DNA from: an uncultured Saprospiraceae bacterium
GTDB taxonomy: Bacteria; Bacteroidota; Bacteroidia; Chitinophagales; Saprospiraceae
Direction: 5' to 3'
NCBI GenBank assembly: GCA_937980645.1
Contig: CALJPQ010000003.1
Coordinates: 1 to 64,000 of the forward strand
Length of the DNA: 64,000 nt
The position numbers and the translations under genes were made by a program. Positions 50,087 through 58,700 of this stretch are shown here, one piece after another. The notes under the pieces are model-generated. The model searched no databases. It was not told the DNA's origin and worked only from the letters and a program-made list of their open reading frames with translations. Numbering within the stretch: position 1 is the stretch's first letter; each line of letters begins with the position of its first letter.

Positions 50087-51580
50087 TTACTGGTGCTCGT
50101 AGCAGCCAGCGTCAGGTTTGTCGGGGTCGCGCGGGGTGCCTTCCAGGTCGGCAGTAATGCCGGGAATGGGTCGTGCATAGCCGTTGGCTTTGGAAAAGAG
50201 CGTGTCGAGCCGGAAGTTGCGCTCCGGGATGTTGAGAAAGACCGAGTCCGTGTTGTTCAGGTTCAGGCAAGGCTGGCAGTGGTCGAGGAAGTCGGGCCAG
50301 GCGTTGGGGCGCAGCAGGTCGCGCACGCGCACTAAGCAGTGCTCGAAGCGATAGTCGAAGTCGGCAGCCTGGCCGGTGCGGTTGAAGAGGGTAATCTGGT
50401 CGGGGCGGCTGCCCAACAGAATGCAGTTTTGAAAGCGAGCGCGCAGCGGGAAGGCGACGAAGTCGGCGCAGAGGGGGTCTCGGCACAGGGCGTTGCCCAT
50501 GCGTAGGGCTTCGCTGCGTCCGCCGAAGTTGGCTGCCGTGCAATAGGCAAACTCGTAATCGCCGCCGTACTCGAGCTGTATGGCGAAAGCGCCGTTGGAG
50601 TGGAACAGGCAGTTTTCGGCCCGGATGCGGGCGCGCACGCCGATGATACCGCTGTTGGAGGTGTTGAAGATCTGCGTATTGCGCAGTGTCAGGTCGGCGG
50701 CGGAGTCCACGCGCAGGCCGATGATGCTGTTGCGGAGGATGGCGTGTTCAATGCGGTGGCCCGATGTGCCGGCGCGCAGCCAAATGCCCGTCCACTGGCC
50801 CGGTACGTTGGCAAATTCGCGCTCTAAGCGGTCTCCCTCAAAGATGACCGGTCGTTCGGCGGTGCCTTCCACCAGGAGGCGCCCTGCCCCCTGAAAGACG
50901 AGGAGGCCGTCGTTGTAGCGCACTACCATGCTGTCCTGCATGGCGCGTGCCAGCCCTCCGTGCACATGCACACGCGCGCCCGCCGGGATGCGCACCGTGC
51001 AACTGTCAATGACGACAATGCCATAGATGACATAGGGACGCGGATCGTCCCACACCCACTCCTCCTCGTTGCAGGCGTAGAGCACGGCGCCGCCCTTGCC
51101 AAAGCGAGAGGGCAGATAAACGGCGTTCTGGCCCCAGGCCTCGAGCACGACCTTCTGCACATTGCCATTGCTCTCGAAAACCAGGTTTTCGGCAATAACA
51201 AACGGGCTGACGCTGGGCGGCTCATCGGGGTTGATAGTTACTTCGGCAAAGATGTACAGGCTGTCATTGGGTGCAATTTCTACATCCGTATGCACCGGGC
51301 CGGGCAGGCCGTCCACGTTGATTCGGAAGCGCGACTGCGCGCCGTTTTCTATGTAAATGCGGCTGATGCGGATGCTCTCGCGCCTGTTCGGATTGTATAC
51401 CTTCAGGATGCGCGTGGCAGAACCCAGCGTTGTGAATACCGTGTCGAAGCGTAGCGTATCGGTGCTGAAAATCAGCCGATCGTTGGGGTCGGTCGTGAAA
51501 CGCTCTTTCTGGCAAGCCGACAGCGCGGCAATAAGAGCAGCCAGGGCGCCCAGCAATAAAACGTGGAGACGTGCTGTCAT
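50087..51580 (-). CDS. Right-handed beta-helix lipoprotein
   Basis: 497 residues from MTARLHVLLLGALAALIAALSAC, a clear lipoprotein signal. The early block TDTLRFDTVFTTLGSATRILK plus an Ig-like domain is typical of a conserved Bacteroidota lipoprotein family. The middle (about 250-400) has short strand repeats such as HRIEHAILRNSIIGLRVDS and TLRNTQIFNTSNSGIIGV, which fit a right-handed parallel beta-helix. No pectinase-type catalytic residues are evident. It ends GTPRDPDKPDAGCYEHQ. Probably an outer-membrane surface lipoprotein; function unknown. Confidence 0.85.
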   Translation of the reverse strand: MTARLHVLLLGALAALIAALSACQKERFTTDPNDRLIFSTDTLRFDTVFTTLGSATRILKVYNPNRRESIRISRIYIENGAQSRFRINVDGLPGPVHTDVEIAPNDSLYIFAEVTINPDEPPSVSPFVIAENLVFESNGNVQKVVLEAWGQNAVYLPSRFGKGGAVLYACNEEEWVWDDPRPYVIYGIVVIDSCTVRIPAGARVHVHGGLARAMQDSMVVRYNDGLLVFQGAGRLLVEGTAERPVIFEGDRLEREFANVPGQWTGIWLRAGTSGHRIEHAILRNSIIGLRVDSAADLTLRNTQIFNTSNSGIIGVRARIRAENCLFHSNGAFAIQLEYGGDYEFAYCTAANFGGRSEALRMGNALCRDPLCADFVAFPLRARFQNCILLGSRPDQITLFNRTGQAADFDYRFEHCLVRVRDLLRPNAWPDFLDHCQPCLNLNNTDSVFLNIPERNFRLDTLFSKANGYARPIPGITADLEGTPRDPDKPDAGCYEHQ

Positions 51581-51602
51581 GACTTCTGAAAACATCGAAA
51601 GG

Positions 51603-51610
51603 CAAAGGTA
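51603..51610 (-). promoter_or_regulatory. -7 box for the beta-helix lipoprotein
   Basis: TACCTTTG on the minus strand, 22 bases before the start. Confidence 0.6.
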
Positions 51611-51769
51611 TATCGCCTTCTGCCGGCGTCAGGGAGTTCTTGATGTCGGTTGTTTGGGAGATATGGTCTTCTCCTGCCTTGAAGGCAACATCTTTGTGGC
51701 CAGATCCTTTCGTGTTCTCATGACCTAAAAATTTTTCTGCTTTTGTGTTCCTAAATCCTAAAAAGCCCA

Positions 51770-51802
51770 GAGGCGACATCTCCCACCGGGAGGTGTCGCC
51801 TC
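51770..51802. repeat. GAGGCGACAYCTCC hairpin family, copy 6
   Basis: GAGGCGACATCTCCC and GGGAGGTGTCGCCTC pair over 15 positions with a single G-T wobble around the loop ACC. It is a solitary, nearly perfect copy with no T-run. Confidence 0.8.
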
Positions 51803-51828
51803 AAATTCGCGTATTCCTGGCGACAAAT

Positions 51829-51866
51829 AACAAAATTGCCCACCGCGCCGAAGCGCAGCAGGCAAT
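51829..51866 (-). terminator. Intrinsic terminator of the ferredoxin gene
   Basis: On the minus strand ATTGCCTGCTGCGC and GCGCGGTGGGCAAT pair over 14 positions (three wobbles) around a TTCG tetraloop and run into a T-rich tail. Confidence 0.85.
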
Positions 51867-51908
51867 ATAAGAACCATGAAAACTATCAATGTGTCTTGAG
51901 CAAATGAC

Positions 51909-52256
51909 CTACAGGTGCAAGCGCTCTTTTTTGGCGAGCAATTGTTCTTTGGTTTCCACGCGGTCCGGATCGGGTACGCAGCAATCTACCGGGCAGACGG
52001 CGGCACATTGCGGCTCTTCGTGGAAGCCTACGCACTCGGTACACTTATCGGGTACAATGTAGTAGTAGTCGTTGGATATAGGTGGCTGTTTGGCAGTGGC
52101 ATCTACTACGCGACCGTCTTCCAGGGTGTAAGTGCCTCTCACCGTGGAGCCGTCAGCAATAGCCCATTCTACACCGCCTTCATAGATGGCATTGTTCGGG
52201 CATTCAGGCTCGCAGGCGCCGCAGTTGATACACTCGTCTGTAATGATGATGGCCAT
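51909..52256 (-). CDS. 2[4Fe-4S] ferredoxin
   Basis: 115 residues. The first cluster motif is [12 protein letters not shown] (Cys9, 12, 15, 19). The second is [18 protein letters not shown], with the enlarged spacing of Alvin-type (YfhL-like) ferredoxins. The about 35-residue insert between clusters ([20 protein letters not shown]) and the C-terminal tail are also of this type. It acts as a low-potential electron carrier in the cytosol. It has its own promoter and terminator. Confidence 0.94.
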   Translation of the reverse strand: MAIIITDECINCGACEPECPNNAIYEGGVEWAIADGSTVRGTYTLEDGRVVDATAKQPPISNDYYYIVPDKCTECVGFHEEPQCAAVCPVDCCVPDPDRVETKEQLLAKKERLHL

Positions 52257-52315
52257 GATGTTGCGAGAAATTTATCCGCCCGGAAACACAAGTCGGGCCA
52301 CGCTGGTTCACGCGG

Positions 52316-52323
52316 CAAAAGTA
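52316..52323 (-). promoter_or_regulatory. -7 box for the ferredoxin gene
   Basis: TACTTTTG on the minus strand, about 60 bases before the start. Confidence 0.45.
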
Positions 52324-52345
52324 TGGCACTAAAGGAAAGCGTTCA

Positions 52346-54709
52346 CTATTGAACTTTGGGCACGTGCCGAATGAATGCCGCAATACTTTCGCGTTCCAGC
52401 TTGCGCTTCAACGCTTCCGCCTCTTTTCGATTGGTAAATTTATCTACGCACACGGAGTGGTATGGCGAAGCAGGGAACTGCACAATCTGGGCGTTGGTAT
52501 ATCCGGCTGCCTGGATGTTTTGCAGTTGTACCTGAGCACGGGTTTCCTCCTGGAAGGAGCCTGCGATGACGTAGTAGTGGTCGGCTTGGATGGCGGCACC
52601 GTTGTTGGGTGGAGCGGTATTGATGTTATTCTTTTTGGGGGTGGCTTTTTCGGGCAGCACAGGAGCGGTATTGTCCGGCGCAGCGGCGGGTTTTCCATCC
52701 ACATAAACCATGGCGGCGCCTTCAATGCCGGTCAGGATGCGAATTTCGGTGCGTCGGTTGCGGGCGTGTTCGGCTTCAGTACAGGGCACGCCATCGGTGC
52801 AGTGGTTACGCGGTTCGCTTTCACCATAGCCTACCGGGCGGAGGCGTTCGCGGCTGATGCCGTTTTGTACCAGGTACTCGACGACGCCGTTAGCGCGGCG
52901 CTGGCTGAGTTCTTCATTGTATCTGGCTGTGCCGCGGCAGTCGGTATGGCTGGCAATCTCCACCGTGATGGTGGGCTGTTGCTTGAGTAGTGAAACCACC
53001 AAATCCAGGTCTTTGCGGGCGTCAGGGCGCAGCGCAGCGTCGTTGAAGTTATAGTAGATGTTGGGCAGTTCGATGACCGTGCCCGGTAGCAGGGGCGCTA
53101 CCGAGAAGTTCTGCATCATAATCTGGTTGGGCAGGCTCCAGCCGGCAGTGTTGATTTCGGAACTGCCAATCAGTTTGCCGCCCTGGAACATATCCACTTT
53201 GTACTTCGTGTTTTTGTCTAGGTAGTAGTCAATTTGCCCGTTAGCGTCGGCAATGACGGTATCCTTGGCTTGTGTGGTGCGGTTGGTGAGCACCAGCATG
53301 GCCCCAGCTAAGGGCGCATTGGTAACGTAGTTGAATACGGAGGCATTCCAGCGCACCTTGTTGGAGTTGGCCGAGCGGTCTAAGGCGATGGTCATTTCAT
53401 TGCCGGCCTTCGAGATGGGCAGGCGCACCTGGCGTGTCTGGTAGAGGTCTTTGGAGGCGATAATGACGTAATTACCCGGCTTGACCTCCGTAGAGAAGCG
53501 CCCGCCGCTGTCGGTAAAGCCATTGATACCTTTATCAGGTGGAAGGGCTGCGATGACTTCCTTGCCGTCCACTTTTTGTACGCTAATGAGGTTTCCGCGT
53601 TCGTCGCGCCCAATGACGGTGCTGGCATCGTAGTTGAGGAGGCGGACTTCGGCGCCTTCGATGGGCTGGCCGGTGATTTTATCCGTTACCGTTACCGTTA
53701 CGTCTAAGTTGCGGTTGGGTACGCGCTGGTTTTGCAGCAGGTAGTCGTCTAAGTTGCCGTTTTCGACGTGGAAGCTGTAGATGTCGTCGCCTTTGCCGCC
53801 CTTCGATTGCTGGCCATCGGTAGAGAAGTAACCGTTGATTTTGTTCAGGTCTACAATCAGGCCGAAGTCGTCGCCGGAGGTGTTAAATGGCTCACCCAGG
53901 TTGATGGGCTTGGTCCAATTGGCGCCGTCTTGCACGACGTAGTACAGGTCTAATTTGCCCTTGCCGCCAGGCAGACCGTCGGAGGCAAAGTAGAGCGTAT
54001 TGTCGGCATGAATGAATGGGAAAACCTCATTGCCCTTGGTGTTGATGTCAGCGCCAAGGTTGATGGGCTCGCTCCAGCTGTCGCCGACGCGGTACGAGAC
54101 GTACAGGTCCATGCCGCCGAAGCCGCCGGGTCGGTTGGAGGCGAAGAAGAGTTTATCGCCATCAATGCTGATGGCCGGATGGCAGTCGTCGAATTCGTTG
54201 TTGTTGAACGGCAGGGGCTGCGGTGCGCTCCAGGTGGCACCTTCTTTTTTCGACCAATAGAGACGCATTTTTTGGGTGGCGTCTTTGGCCAGCTTCACTT
54301 TACCGTTGATGAGCGCATTGCGCGAAAAAAAGATCGTCTCAGCCGTGCGGTCAAAGCACACCGGCCCTTCGTGGTAAAGCGAAGTCAACTCAGCGGCAAA
54401 GGGTTCTGGGGGGAGCAGATTACCATCGCTGTTGCGCCGCGAGCGCAAGATGGACATCGCCGGCAGTTTCAGACGGTCATCCGTCTTTTTTTTCATCCCC
54501 GCCGTGTTAGTGGAGATGAAGACGATGCCGTCTTCGTAGAACGTCGGGCTGAAGTCAAGCCCTTCCGTGTTAACGGCGGCTTCGTTGCGGATTTCCACCG
54601 TTACCGGCGGTTGGGGCTGAGGGACGGTTTGAGCGTGGGTATTTGCCCAACTACCCAAAAACGCCAGGAGGGTAAACAGCGATGCGTGCTTACAGGCTTG
54701 CATAGTCAT
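52346..54709 (-). CDS. OmpA-family protein with PD40 repeats and a C-terminal SPOR domain
   Basis: About 787 residues with a signal peptide ending ANTHAQ. PD40/WD-type propeller repeats come first (HPAISIDGDKLFFASNRPGG, FPFIHADNTLYFASDG), then a carboxypeptidase-regulatory-like beta domain (VTVTDKITGQPIEGAEVRLL). The OmpA C-terminal peptidoglycan-binding domain follows (ASHTDCRGTARYNEELSQRR and GYGESEP). The final about 80 residues are SPOR-like (YYVIAGSFQEETRAQVQL). The PD40-OmpA part is that of PorE-type T9SS periplasmic proteins. It lies 43 bases behind porP/sprF. A start 10 codons upstream is possible. Confidence 0.9.
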   Translation of the reverse strand: MTMQACKHASLFTLLAFLGSWANTHAQTVPQPQPPVTVEIRNEAAVNTEGLDFSPTFYEDGIVFISTNTAGMKKKTDDRLKLPAMSILRSRRNSDGNLLPPEPFAAELTSLYHEGPVCFDRTAETIFFSRNALINGKVKLAKDATQKMRLYWSKKEGATWSAPQPLPFNNNEFDDCHPAISIDGDKLFFASNRPGGFGGMDLYVSYRVGDSWSEPINLGADINTKGNEVFPFIHADNTLYFASDGLPGGKGKLDLYYVVQDGANWTKPINLGEPFNTSGDDFGLIVDLNKINGYFSTDGQQSKGGKGDDIYSFHVENGNLDDYLLQNQRVPNRNLDVTVTVTDKITGQPIEGAEVRLLNYDASTVIGRDERGNLISVQKVDGKEVIAALPPDKGINGFTDSGGRFSTEVKPGNYVIIASKDLYQTRQVRLPISKAGNEMTIALDRSANSNKVRWNASVFNYVTNAPLAGAMLVLTNRTTQAKDTVIADANGQIDYYLDKNTKYKVDMFQGGKLIGSSEINTAGWSLPNQIMMQNFSVAPLLPGTVIELPNIYYNFNDAALRPDARKDLDLVVSLLKQQPTITVEIASHTDCRGTARYNEELSQRRANGVVEYLVQNGISRERLRPVGYGESEPRNHCTDGVPCTEAEHARNRRTEIRILTGIEGAAMVYVDGKPAAAPDNTAPVLPEKATPKKNNINTAPPNNGAAIQADHYYVIAGSFQEETRAQVQLQNIQAAGYTNAQIVQFPASPYHSVCVDKFTNRKEAEALKRKLERESIAAFIRHVPKVQ

Positions 54710-54752
54710 TGAGAAGATTAAGTAAACGATTGGACGCATTTGGTCCTTGAGG

Positions 54753-55709
54753 TTACATAAAGAAACGCGGATTGGACATTTTCCGTTTGCCAGAGGCTGC
54801 TTTCAAGTCGGCCTGCAGCAGCACTTCCACGCTGCCGGCCGTGTAGTCCCGAATGCGGGATAGTGAAAAGTCATAAGCCACTCCTATGCCAAACTGACGA
54901 TGGGCCTGCCAAAAAAGAATTAAATCTACCGACTCGCCCGGTCCATCGCCACCTACGCGGTAGGAAAGGCCAGCGATAAACTTCTCATTGATCTCCAGAT
55001 TCAGATTGACATCCAGGTCAAACGGCGCGTTTTTCACGTACTTGGCAAACAGGGCCGGCATCAAATTCAGCCCATCGCCCAGCGGCAAAATGGCCCCTGC
55101 CATACCGTAGAAGTGCTGAAACTCGCGAGCCGTCTCAAAACCTTGTGGGAGGTCTTCGTTACTACCTAACGTATTGGCGTAAATCCGCGGCACCGAAAAG
55201 CCCGCGTAGAAACGGTTGTCATACGTCAGGTAAAGACCGGCACCCACGTTCATCAGGAAGCTATTCGCCCGCGCGTTGCCAAACGATTGGTCAAACATCT
55301 CGTCAGGCTTTGCCTTGGTGAAGTCAATGCCCAGCGAGCGGAACGTACCCATGAGGCCGGCGCGAACGGACAGCTTGTCGTGGCTGACCATGTCATAAGA
55401 GTAAGACAGCGAGCCAATGAAGTCGCGGTTTAAACCCACAGACACGTGCGACAGCACAATGCCCATGCCTACGCGCGGGGTGATGAATGGCGTGTTGAAG
55501 GAGGCCAGGAAAGACTGCGGAGCGCCCTCAAAGCCCATCCACTGGTTGCGGTAAATAGCCGTTACCGTGGGTACGCCGCGCGCGCCTGCATAGGCGGGGT
55601 TGAAGGGCAGCTTATTGAACATAAACTGCGTGTAGTGGTGCTGCTGTTGGGCAAAACTGCTGAAAGTAGCTGCAGCTAAGAGAAGGAGAGTGAGCGCAAT
55701 TTTTTTCAT
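54753..55709 (-). CDS. PorP/SprF-family type IX secretion membrane protein
   Basis: 318 residues with a signal peptide (MKKIALTLLLLAAATFSSFA). The PorP/SprF start QQQHHYTQFMFNKLPFNPAYAG is diagnostic, and the rest is an outer-membrane beta-barrel pattern ending VEVLLQADLKAASGKRK. These proteins help export or anchor type B sorting-domain substrates such as SprB. It lies directly behind the type B adhesin gene, the usual arrangement. The two palindromes of the repeat element fill the gap and end 14 bases before its start codon. Confidence 0.95.
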   Translation of the reverse strand: MKKIALTLLLLAAATFSSFAQQQHHYTQFMFNKLPFNPAYAGARGVPTVTAIYRNQWMGFEGAPQSFLASFNTPFITPRVGMGIVLSHVSVGLNRDFIGSLSYSYDMVSHDKLSVRAGLMGTFRSLGIDFTKAKPDEMFDQSFGNARANSFLMNVGAGLYLTYDNRFYAGFSVPRIYANTLGSNEDLPQGFETAREFQHFYGMAGAILPLGDGLNLMPALFAKYVKNAPFDLDVNLNLEINEKFIAGLSYRVGGDGPGESVDLILFWQAHRQFGIGVAYDFSLSRIRDYTAGSVEVLLQADLKAASGKRKMSNPRFFM

Positions 55710-55723
55710 GGGTTGAGTTTTTT

Positions 55724-55766
55724 GCCAAACAAGTTTGGCGGTTACTTGGGCCAAACGAGTTTGGCC
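55724..55766 (-). repeat. Paired-palindrome element, copy 2 (between adhesin and porP)
   Basis: GCCAAAC-AA-GTTTGGC (55724-55739) and GGCCAAAC-GA-GTTTGGCC (55749-55766). Read on the minus strand it aligns without gaps to the copy at 2296-2339 (36 of 42 identical). It begins 9 bases after the adhesin stop and ends 14 bases before the porP start, so it lies in the likely ribosome-binding region of porP mRNA. Confidence 0.82.
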
Positions 55767-55775
55767 GTTACGGGG

Positions 55776-58700
55776 TTAGCGGTGTATCTGAATGAAGCCT
55801 TTGCGTACCATTTCGTCCGGGCTGGGCCGGAAGATGTAGTAATAGACGCCATCGGGCAGGTCTTTACCATCCTGGCCGTTGAGGGTGCCCTTCCAGGTGT
55901 TGTCATAAGGAGAGGCCTCAAAGACTTTATCACCCCACTGGTTATAAATGATGATGGTGTTGTTCGGATAGGCTCCGGAGGTGATGCACGGAATTCGGAA
56001 GTAGTCGTTGACGCCGTCGCCGTTGGGCGAAAAGATATTCGGAATGGTAGAACAGTCCGTTTCTTCTAAGCGAATGATGACCGGCTGAATGGTGTCGCAC
56101 AGGTTGGGACAAACGGAAGAGCACAGTTTGTATAGGAACGATACTGGGCGGAAGTTGGGTGGCACCTGGTAGCGGAAGACTCCGTTGCCCAGATAGGTCA
56201 GCCCTTCAGGAAGGCCTCCCAGTGGTTCGACGGTGAAGGCGCTATCAGGGAAGATAATGTCGTTGATGACCACACTGAACGTATCTACGGTGGTGCCTAC
56301 CGAGATGCGGATAGTGTCCGGATTTGCCTTTACCTGCGCAATTTTTACTTCCACGGAGGCCGGCGCTGAGGAGCAACCGTTAATAGTGGCTCTTACGGTA
56401 TAAACACCGGCATTTTCCCGACTGCCCAGCACGGTTATCTGGCTGTTATTCGGGTATGTTTGCTGTCCAGGGCCTGTCCAGGTATAAGTGGCATTGGGTA
56501 GCGGCAGGGTCATCAAATTGACCTCTTCGCCCGGGCAGGCAACGGGTGGGTCCACTGTGGCTACTAATGGTTCCAGTCCCACAACGGCAATGCTGACCAA
56601 ACAAAGCGCTGAATTGCCACTGTCATCTGTGGCTGTGAAGGCTACGGTAGTGGTTTCGCCGGTATTGAACGCACCACCGGGCGCTGGCCCTTGGGTTTGT
56701 GCTATGACTGGCACATCGCAGTTGTCCGAAGCGTTGGGCTGAACAAAGGCTATTCGCACACCCTGGCAATTGCCCGTAGTGTCCACCTGGGTGATGAAGC
56801 CGCTCGCATTACCCGAGAGGACTTCGCCGCCGACGTGCACGACGATGGGCGCCGTGGGGCAGTTGGCAAACACCGGTGCAACAGTATCCTGCACCGTAAT
56901 CCTCAGTGCTCTTTGCATCAACGTATCGCCCTTAACCTGGTCAATCAGGTAGTAGGTGATGACTGTTTCGCCCTGCGGGAAGGTATCGCCCGGCAGTAAA
57001 TTGGGTTCAAAAACAATGGTATCCGGATTACAAGCTTTCCCGTTCGAGACCGGCAGCGTCCAGCTCACCGGCTGTGGGCAGCCATAGACCGTAAGGTCGG
57101 GTGGAAAGTTGGCAAACGCCGGCGGAATAATGAGCACATCCAACGTAATAGTAAACGCGCACGTGTCGGCATTGCCCGAGGCATCCACTGCCCGGATGAC
57201 CACATTGGTTACCTGAGCAAAAATCGTGTCGGTCGGCAATACGGTGGCAATGATGGTATCCAGCTGACAGTTGTCCGTAGCTGCAGGGAAATCCCAGGGG
57301 ACTACATTGCCGCAAGGGCTGGCATTCGAAACCGTGATATTTGAAGGACAGGAGGTAAAAACAGGTGGTACAACATCGAGCACGGAAATAGTGAAGGCGC
57401 AGGTAGCTGAGTTCCCCGAATTATCCGTAGCCACATACACAATCGGGTGGGTGCCCGTAAAGAATATTCCAGGCGATTGTGGGCCATTCAGCGTAGGCTG
57501 ACCGCAGTTGTCCGTCGCCGTCGGGAGTGTCCAGGAGACGCTCGTTGAGCAAGAGTCTATAGGCAGTACGAAGGTGAGGTTGTTCGGGCAGTTGCTGATG
57601 GTCGGCACCAGAGTGTCTTTCACCATCACAGCAAAGGAGCATACGGCGGAGTTTCCGCCGGCATCCGTACCGATGATGTTCACCGGGTGTGTTCCTATCG
57701 GGAAGAAATCGAACGTATAGTTGGGCGGATCTACGGCTACGGCAGTGCTGCAATCATCCGTGAACGAGACGTCGCCCCAAAAGGCCGTCGCTCCGCAGGA
57801 GTCTGCTGCAGCAAACAGCACAATCGTGTCGGCTGGGCAGCCGCTCACTGTTGGCGGCACAGCATCTGTGACCGTGACGAGGAACTGGCAACTGGCCGCG
57901 TTACCGGCGTTATCAAACGCTGTAACCGTTACAGTCGTTACGCCGACAAACAGCGTATCTCCTGGCGCAGGGCTGCTCGTAACACTCGGGTTGTTGTCGC
58001 ACAGATCCTGGGCAGGCGGCAGGTTGAAACTGGCCACCGTGTTGCAGCCTGCCTGGCCCGTACTGTCGGGCGCAATTTGAAGGGTGAGGTCAGGTGGGCA
58101 GGTAACGGCGGGCGGCGTGGCATCGAGTACGGTAACCGTGAACACACACTCGCTAGTGTCGGGCGCCGTGCCAGCCTTGAACGTAACCGTATGAACCCCC
58201 AACGAGAACGCCGTGCCCGAGGTGTCAGAAGCCGCTATCGTTACCGGTGTGCCATCGCAGGGGTTGATGGCTTGCGGGGCGTCCCAAAAAGCCTGTGCCG
58301 TACAACTGGTAGCATTCGGGCCAGTGCTGACCGTCATATTGGCCGGGCAGTTGATCAGCTGCGGTGCCGTAGAACCGGCAATGACGACCGTGATCGAACA
58401 TGTAGCCGTGTTGCCAGCATTATCCGTTGCCGTAAAGACCACCATGTTTGGCCCGGGCAGGTACGTACTGTCTTGCTTGTCCGACACCACACTGCTGATG
58501 CCGCTGCAGACATCTGAAGCGCTGGGCGGGTCGAGCAAAAACGTTTTCGTGCACACGCCGCTGTCCGGCGAAAAGGTGAGCTGATCCGGACACATCAGAA
58601 TCGGCGGCGACAGGTCGGCAATTGAAAACAGGCCCGGCACCAACGATACCGGAATGAACTGGAAGCTGGTGTTGACAGCATTGATGGTGCCCGCGAAATT

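Larger units (their letters stand above)
51581..51908. other. Gene-free stretch with promoter, hairpin repeat and terminator
   Basis: 328 bases. It holds the -7 box of the beta-helix lipoprotein gene (51603-51610), one member of the dispersed hairpin family (51770-51802) and the ferredoxin terminator (51829-51866). No coding potential was recognised. Confidence 0.75.

Noticed and set aside
57687..58517. 276-codon plus-strand frame antisense to the type B adhesin
   Set aside because: Arg-rich shadow of a repetitive beta protein; no support.
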